A stretch of DNA of 25,088 bases from SIG701 sp045577175 (GTDB lineage: Bacteria; Bacillota; Clostridia; Oscillospirales; CAG-272): positions 1 to 25,088 of the forward strand of contig JAZNHT010000068.1 of assembly GCA_045577175.1 (NCBI GenBank), in the 5' to 3' direction. Positions 20,711 to 25,088 of this stretch are shown in pieces; position 1 is the stretch's first letter; each line of letters opens with the position of its first letter. The translations under genes were made by a program, and so were the position numbers. The notes below the pieces were generated by a model. It was not told the origin of the DNA. It did no database searches and saw nothing but the letters and a program-made list of their open reading frames with translations.

Positions 20711-22297
20711 TTAGTCCTCCGATCCTCTGAGCGACGGGTTGAACGCATCGCGCAAGCCGTTACCGAACAAGTTAAAGCTGAGCATCAACAGCACCAGAAA
20801 CAGGCAGGGGAAAAGTGCCACGAAGCCTGCATCTGCCATAATGGATTTCTGACCGGCAGCGATCAGCGTACCGACACTGGTCGTATTTCCCGCCTCCAGG
20901 TTGATGATACCGAGGTAGGAAAGGCTGGTTTCCGAATAAATCATCGAAGGAATGACAAGCGCAACGCTCGTTACGATCGTACCGAGACCGTTCGGGAAGA
21001 TATGCTTGAACATGATTCTTGCATCCTTCGCGCCGAGCGTTCTGGCGGCAAGAACGTACTCCTGATTTTTGAAGCGGTAGAACTGCATACGCGTTCTGCC
21101 TGCCATACCGATCCAGCCCGTGGCGAAGAAGGCGATGAACAAAACAAGTGCCTGACTCGTCGCGCCCATATGGTATTTCAGAAGCGTAATAACGATCATC
21201 GTGGGGACAGAGCCGAGAATCTCGGAAAATCTCTCCATAAACAAGTCGATTTTACCGCCGAAATAGCCGGAAATCGAGCCCCAGATAATACCCACAATGA
21301 AGTTTGCGGCGGCAACGATCGTTGCAAATACGAAGGAGAATCTTGCGCCGTATGCAAGGCAGGCGAAGATGTCCTTGCCCGTATCCGTCGTACCGAACAG
21401 GAACGAAGGCTCTGTGATTCCGTCTTTTTTGACCTGGGTATGCTGGTAGATATAGTATTCGTAGTATTCGGCTCTTACCTCGATACCGCCGTCCACCAAT
21501 CTGCCGTAGGCGTAGTAGTAGCGCGTGCCGTTCTCATAGATACCGTCCTCGCCCTCGATGCGGAGCGAGTTGTACTCTGCCATCAGCGCGGAAGGAGAGC
21601 CCTCCTCATATCTCCAATAGTTGGGGATAATCTCGCCGTTTTCGTCCAGCAAGGGGCGGAGCGTCTGCGCCTTCTGGTCTGCGACCTTATAATAAATATT
21701 GGCGTCGTACTTGTTCTTTTCAACCGTAGGTCTGTCGGAGAATTTTACAACGGGATAGAGCACCTGTTTTCCCGTTTCGTTCTGATACCGCTGAATATCT
21801 TCAAATTCTGCCCGGGAGATCGTCTTATACTTACCGAAGCCTACGCCGTAGTAGGTATTGTAACGGTAACGGTAATTCGAACCGTCCTCATTTACGGTAT
21901 ACTCACCGTTTTTGATGACCTCTCTGCCCGTTTCCGAGGCAAGCGCGTAGTCCTTGAGGTAGGTGAGATAGCTGGCGTTTTTGACTTTGCAGCCGTCCCA
22001 GAAATCAATTCCGCTGTCGGCAAACACGTCCAGCTTCGGGGTTACGTGTGCGTATACCATATCGTAGTACACGGGACGGTACGGGGTGAAAAACGGCGCA
22101 ATGATTGCAAACAGGACCAAAACCAGAATGACGATACCGCCGACGACCGCACCCTTGTTTTTGCAGAAGCGGCGGAAAGCGCCCTGGAAATAGCTTACGG
22201 GCTTCGTGTCGAATTTGCTGTCATGGTACAGATCGCTTTTTCTGACAAATTGAAACTTTTCCGCAGGAATATTCTCGTATTTATTTGTCGCAGCCAT
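20711..22297 (-). CDS. oppC: Oligopeptide ABC transporter permease OppC, with large extracellular insertion
   Basis: A 528-residue permease, against about 300 usual. An N-terminal cytoplasmic segment leads to TM1 (about 50-70), ending in the family PFFTPYRP. About 200 extra residues (about 90-295), rich in Tyr, Asn and Gly, follow outside the membrane. The normal sequence resumes at FLFGTTDTGKDIF (299-311), with the remaining five helices and the ATPase-contact EAA motif (about 411-440, EYVLAARTLGAKDARIMFKHIFPNG split over strands). The permease core looks intact. The ATG at 22297 follows a GGGGG run and overlaps the end of oppB by two bases of spacing. The external insertion could interact with the binding protein, cell wall or peptide. 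Confidence 0.92.
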   Translation of the reverse strand: MAATNKYENIPAEKFQFVRKSDLYHDSKFDTKPVSYFQGAFRRFCKNKGAVVGGIVILVLVLFAIIAPFFTPYRPVYYDMVYAHVTPKLDVFADSGIDFWDGCKVKNASYLTYLKDYALASETGREVIKNGEYTVNEDGSNYRYRYNTYYGVGFGKYKTISRAEFEDIQRYQNETGKQVLYPVVKFSDRPTVEKNKYDANIYYKVADQKAQTLRPLLDENGEIIPNYWRYEEGSPSALMAEYNSLRIEGEDGIYENGTRYYYAYGRLVDGGIEVRAEYYEYYIYQHTQVKKDGITEPSFLFGTTDTGKDIFACLAYGARFSFVFATIVAAANFIVGIIWGSISGYFGGKIDLFMERFSEILGSVPTMIVITLLKYHMGATSQALVLFIAFFATGWIGMAGRTRMQFYRFKNQEYVLAARTLGAKDARIMFKHIFPNGLGTIVTSVALVIPSMIYSETSLSYLGIINLEAGNTTSVGTLIAAGQKSIMADAGFVALFPCLFLVLLMLSFNLFGNGLRDAFNPSLRGSED

Positions 22298-22299
22298 AC

Positions 22300-23307
22300 T
22301 TATTTCGCCCCCATTCTGATTCTCGGATCGATGAAACCGTAACTGATGTCAATAACGATACCTGCCGTCAGGCTGACCAGGGTATAGAAGCCGGACAGGA
22401 GCATAAAGAAATCGTAATCCTGGAACGTGATAGAGTTCAGATAAAGTCCGCCGACGCCGTTGATACCGAACATCTTCTCGATAATCAGCGAGCCGGAAAG
22501 GACGGAGATAAACTCGCTGAGGATGGAGGGGAAGATAACGACCATGGAGTTACGCATCGCATGTCTCCAAATTGCCTGACTCTTCGTCAGACCCTTCGTT
22601 CTTGCCAAAAGCATGAACTCACCGGTCAGCACCTCGGAAAGCTCGGCGCGGGTAAAGCGTGCGTAGCCCGCGATCGAACCGAGACACAGAGCAAAAACGG
22701 CAGGAAGCATGGAATGGAATACTTCCCATGTGAAGTATTCGTTACTTGTTGACATTGTTAATGGGAACCAGCCGAGCTTAAAACAGAACACATACTGCAG
22801 CATGAGCGCCAATACGATGGACGGAACGGATATAAGCAGGATAATAAACACGTTGATAAGCTGATCCTGCCACTTGTTCTTTTTAAGCGCAGCAAGAATA
22901 CCCAATCCGAGACCGATCGGCACTCCGATAAGGGTAGAATAAATATTTATCAAAATCGTCGGAGGAAGGTGATTCACGAACACTTCCCATATATTCATGT
23001 TCAAGTACTCACCGTAGGTGGTTACGATACCGAAGTCGCCCTGGGTAAAGATCCTCTTGATATAGAGTCCGTACTGAAGAAGTACCGGCACTCTGTCATA
23101 GGACCAGACACCGTTTTCGCCCTCTTTGATATTGGTGATCCAACCTCTTCCCTCGAGCGTTTTCATAACGATCTCGGGATCCTGTCCCGGAAGAGCATTG
23201 GTGGGGATGGGCAGAAGTTTAATGAGTACAAAACACATCGTAAAAATGATGAGGAATGTGAGCAGCATCAAGCCGAGACGCTTTGTCACATACTTAAACA
23301 TGTACAT
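22300..23307 (-). CDS. oppB: Oligopeptide ABC transporter permease OppB
   Basis: A 335-residue inner-membrane permease, near normal length for the family (about 310-340). It has the N-terminal helix (MFKYVTKRLGLMLLTFLIIF), a cytoplasm-external loop with the PGQDPE-like segment, five further helices, and the EAA-type ATPase contact ELSEVLTGEFMLLARTKGLT followed by AIWRHAMRNS. It ends with the family tail ISYGFIDPRIRMG. GAGGAG precedes the ATG at 23307 by eight bases. With oppC it forms the membrane channel; unlike oppC, oppD and oppF it carries no large insertion. It is separated by 356 bases from oppA. Confidence 0.93.
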   Translation of the reverse strand: MYMFKYVTKRLGLMLLTFLIIFTMCFVLIKLLPIPTNALPGQDPEIVMKTLEGRGWITNIKEGENGVWSYDRVPVLLQYGLYIKRIFTQGDFGIVTTYGEYLNMNIWEVFVNHLPPTILINIYSTLIGVPIGLGLGILAALKKNKWQDQLINVFIILLISVPSIVLALMLQYVFCFKLGWFPLTMSTSNEYFTWEVFHSMLPAVFALCLGSIAGYARFTRAELSEVLTGEFMLLARTKGLTKSQAIWRHAMRNSMVVIFPSILSEFISVLSGSLIIEKMFGINGVGGLYLNSITFQDYDFFMLLSGFYTLVSLTAGIVIDISYGFIDPRIRMGAK

Positions 23308-23663
23308 GGTTTTTTCTCCTCTGTCTTGTTGTTTTCCAATTCACAGGTTCGGCCTTGAAAATTCCGTCGTTTGCAGGCCTTGCGTGCACTGACGCTGCAC
23401 GCTGTACAAATTCGAACGATTCTCAAACGACTTTTGTTTTTGGGGGTAGCTGTTTCCGCCGTGCAAACAGAGTTCGCACCGCGCATCACACATTAGTGTT
23501 TTTCGTTATCAAATTTTTATTCCAAACGCTGTTTTTTGTCTTTTCGGGAGGTAAAATGCTCTGCTTATACGAAACAGAAATACGCAAATCAGCGGTGAGC
23601 GTTTTTGTGCTCACCGCCGTTTGCTTTGAATTTACGAATCAGAACGAATCAATCGTTCAAAGA
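23308..23663 (-). other. oppA-oppB intergenic region
   Basis: A 356-base gap inside the operon. It contains a hairpin near the oppA end (described separately) and A/T-rich and C/G-rich stretches with no open frame of substance on the minus strand and no consensus promoter that I can defend. A plus-strand open frame starting here is treated as a shadow (see rejected items). Confidence 0.5.
23592..23617 (-). terminator. Attenuator or partial terminator after oppA
   Basis: A nine-base GC-rich stem GCGGTGAGC (23592-23600) / GCTCACCGC (23609-23617), with a further imperfect outer pair (GCAAA/TTTGC). The minus-strand T-tract is weak, so it may let a fraction of transcripts into oppBCDF and protect the oppA 3' end, as is common for binding-protein operons. 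Confidence 0.6.
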
Positions 23664-25088
23664 TTATTCGGACTTCTTGTACTCGCTGGAGAGGTCGTTG
23701 TTGTTGGCCTTAACGAAGTCAGCCCACTCAGCATCGGTGTAGTTAACCTCGATGTATCTGAGACCGCCGAAGCCCATGAACGTGTGCTCATCCTCAGAGA
23801 AGTAAGAGAACTTCGCGCCGAGGAAGGATCCGCCGCCGTCTGCGATCAGCATAACGGAACGGCTCTCCTTAATGGTAACCTCTTCGAGAGCAGAGAGAAT
23901 CGTAAGTCTTGCTTCCGTAGGAGCGTAGCCTGCATCCCAGTTGTAGGTCTTAGCCTGGTTCTCGGTTTCTGCAAGACCGTTCAGGCAGAAGTACCAGTTC
24001 TGGATGCTCATCGTGATGGTCTCGCCTGCGCCCTCATAATCGCCTGCGGGCATGGTGAGAGTCATATCGATTGCGGAGGTATCCCAGTACATGTGGTAGT
24101 TGAGATCGTCATCCGGGTTAACGAATGCGCCAACGATGTCGAAGGGATTGAATGCGTTGCCGGTGAAGCCGTAGCCGAAGCCGATCTGCGTCTTACCGCT
24201 GCGGAACGCCTCAGACCACTGATTGCCTGCGGATGCATCGAATACAACGTCGATCTTATCCTCAAGAGCCGTACCGACGGTCAGCTCATCGAGAACGCCC
24301 TGGAGATATTCAGCTCTGAATCTCTGCTTGTCGGTATCAACGGATGCACCGTAAACAAGCGTGATGTTCTTGCTTGCATCGTAGCCGTACTTGTCAGCGT
24401 TAGCGGTAAGCTCAGCGATAGCCTCAGCCATCTTCTCTTTTGCGAGAGTGAGGTTGTAGCCGGTGAGTGCCTCGTAAGCATCGTCAAGCGCGAGGTCGTT
24501 CAGCGTACCGTTGGACCACTTGCCGTCTGCCTCGGTAAAGCCGTAAGCGCGGAGGATACCCTCTTTTGCAAGAGTGGTGTTGCGGTACTGACCGCCATCA
24601 GCCAGGTTGGGAGAGTTTTCAATATCATAGTAGTAAGCAACGTTCAGAAGACCGAAGCAGGGAACTGCGGAGCCGGGCCAGATCTTCTCAACGATGTCGC
24701 TTCTGTTAAGAGCAAGGTTCAGAGCGTGACGGAACTCCTGGATAGCCAGAATACCGTTGTTGTTCTCGCTCTCCTTCAGGACGGACAGGTCACTGAACAG
24801 CTGCATACCGAAGGTACCGGTAGAGGTGGAGGTGAAGTAAACGTACTTGGAATCCAGGTAATCGGCGACGTTCTCAGTCTGCAGGGAAGCATCGTCGTAC
24901 TCACCGGCCAGGAAGCCCATCCACTTGGTGGAGAACTCTTCGACCTTGCGGCAGTTGATAGCAGTGATGTTGTACTGGTTCTTGTTCTGCTCCAGAGCGT
25001 AACCGTACCAGTTGTCGTTCTTTGCCAGCTTGTAGTGAGAACCGGCCTCGAACTCAACCAGCTTGTAGGGACCCCAGGAAGCGGTGGT
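23664..25088 (-). CDS. oppA: Oligopeptide-binding protein OppA, 5' end outside the window
   Basis: At least 474 codons of an extracytoplasmic solute-binding protein of family 5. The visible part begins near WGPYKLVEFEAGSHYKLAKN, the conserved family segment before the ligand site, and continues through FRHALNLALNRSDIVEKIW, another family hallmark, to the C-terminus. The signal peptide and lipobox should lie beyond 25088. The frame is open to the window edge. Codon use is strongly biased (few TTA, CTA or TCA), unlike some of the other genes, suggesting very high expression, as expected for a binding protein. It is first in the opp operon and separated from oppB by an attenuator hairpin. Confidence 0.92.
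   Translation of the reverse strand, partial: TTASWGPYKLVEFEAGSHYKLAKNDNWYGYALEQNKNQYNITAINCRKVEEFSTKWMGFLAGEYDDASLQTENVADYLDSKYVYFTSTSTGTFGMQLFSDLSVLKESENNNGILAIQEFRHALNLALNRSDIVEKIWPGSAVPCFGLLNVAYYYDIENSPNLADGGQYRNTTLAKEGILRAYGFTEADGKWSNGTLNDLALDDAYEALTGYNLTLAKEKMAEAIAELTANADKYGYDASKNITLVYGASVDTDKQRFRAEYLQGVLDELTVGTALEDKIDVVFDASAGNQWSEAFRSGKTQIGFGYGFTGNAFNPFDIVGAFVNPDDDLNYHMYWDTSAIDMTLTMPAGDYEGAGETITMSIQNWYFCLNGLAETENQAKTYNWDAGYAPTEARLTILSALEEVTIKESRSVMLIADGGGSFLGAKFSYFSEDEHTFMGFGGLRYIEVNYTDAEWADFVKANNNDLSSEYKKSE

Noticed and set aside
18402..20714. 770-codon plus-strand open frame antisense to oppD
   Set aside because: In codon register with oppD and without protein motifs; a shadow of codon bias. 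The same applies to the 446-codon frame opposite oppC (21002-22342).
23556..25088. Plus-strand open frame of over 510 codons antisense to oppA, with GGGAGG before its ATG, running off the window
   Set aside because: Its codons are in exact register with the oppA codons. Stops would require TTA, CTA or TCA in oppA, and the biased oppA gene avoids them, so the open frame is a consequence of codon bias. No family motif is visible.

Overview
The window reads as the chromosome of an anaerobic member of the Bacillota, most likely a gut-type Clostridia (Oscillospirales/Christensenellales-like). The support is strong Shine-Dalgarno sites (GGAGG cores), consensus sigma-A promoters, a T-box riboswitch, an anaerobic ribonucleotide reductase activase, and palindromic repeats of a kind I associate with these lineages. 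The lineage is an inference. TGA is used as an ordinary stop codon. I see no tRNA, rRNA, CRISPR array or phage structural gene.

Layout. Positions 53-316 (-): a small membrane protein with a Cys/Asp-rich tail. 522-2498 (+): nrdG, a ribokinase-like kinase and ruvX, one operon behind a good promoter. 2499-2872: non-coding repeats. 2873-3667 (+): a membrane-anchored DUF218 protein. 3784-5013 (-): an orphan trpB behind a tryptophan-type T-box leader. 5465-6751 (+): a PlsC-like acyltransferase fused to a zinc ribbon. 6789-9108 (-): a RAYT (REP-associated tyrosine transposase), a YitT-family membrane protein and an AAC(3)-fold acetyltransferase. 9310-12053 and 16191-16947: three copies of one regulatory design, described below. 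12054-12774: nested mobile repeats. 12775-15613: a sugar catabolism locus (Gfo/Idh/MocA oxidoreductase, an isomerase broken by a nonsense codon, a divergent AraC regulator). 15674-16084 (-): a YbjN-like protein. 17001-25088 (-): an oligopeptide ABC transporter in the order oppA (5' end outside the window), oppB, oppC, oppD, oppF, then a DUF3899 membrane protein.

Three things stand out. First, three of the five Opp components carry large extra segments: about 360 mostly helical residues inside the OppD ATPase between Q-loop and signature motif, about 200 Tyr-rich residues in the first external loop of OppC, and about 60 charged residues in OppF. Second, three short single-domain XRE regulators each lie divergent to a small envelope protein, each sharing the intergenic region with a near-consensus promoter whose elements are embedded in a palindrome; the three palindromes differ in sequence. 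Third, a 25-bp REP-like palindrome occurs at least seven times, including two inverted copies read in frame inside the RAYT gene that probably mobilises the family. Another copy ends one base from the stop codon of an XRE gene and looks like its terminator.

Other points are a single in-frame TGA in the isomerase, two members of a MITE-like family of 130-144 bp, and several large antisense open frames that I treat as shadows of codon bias.
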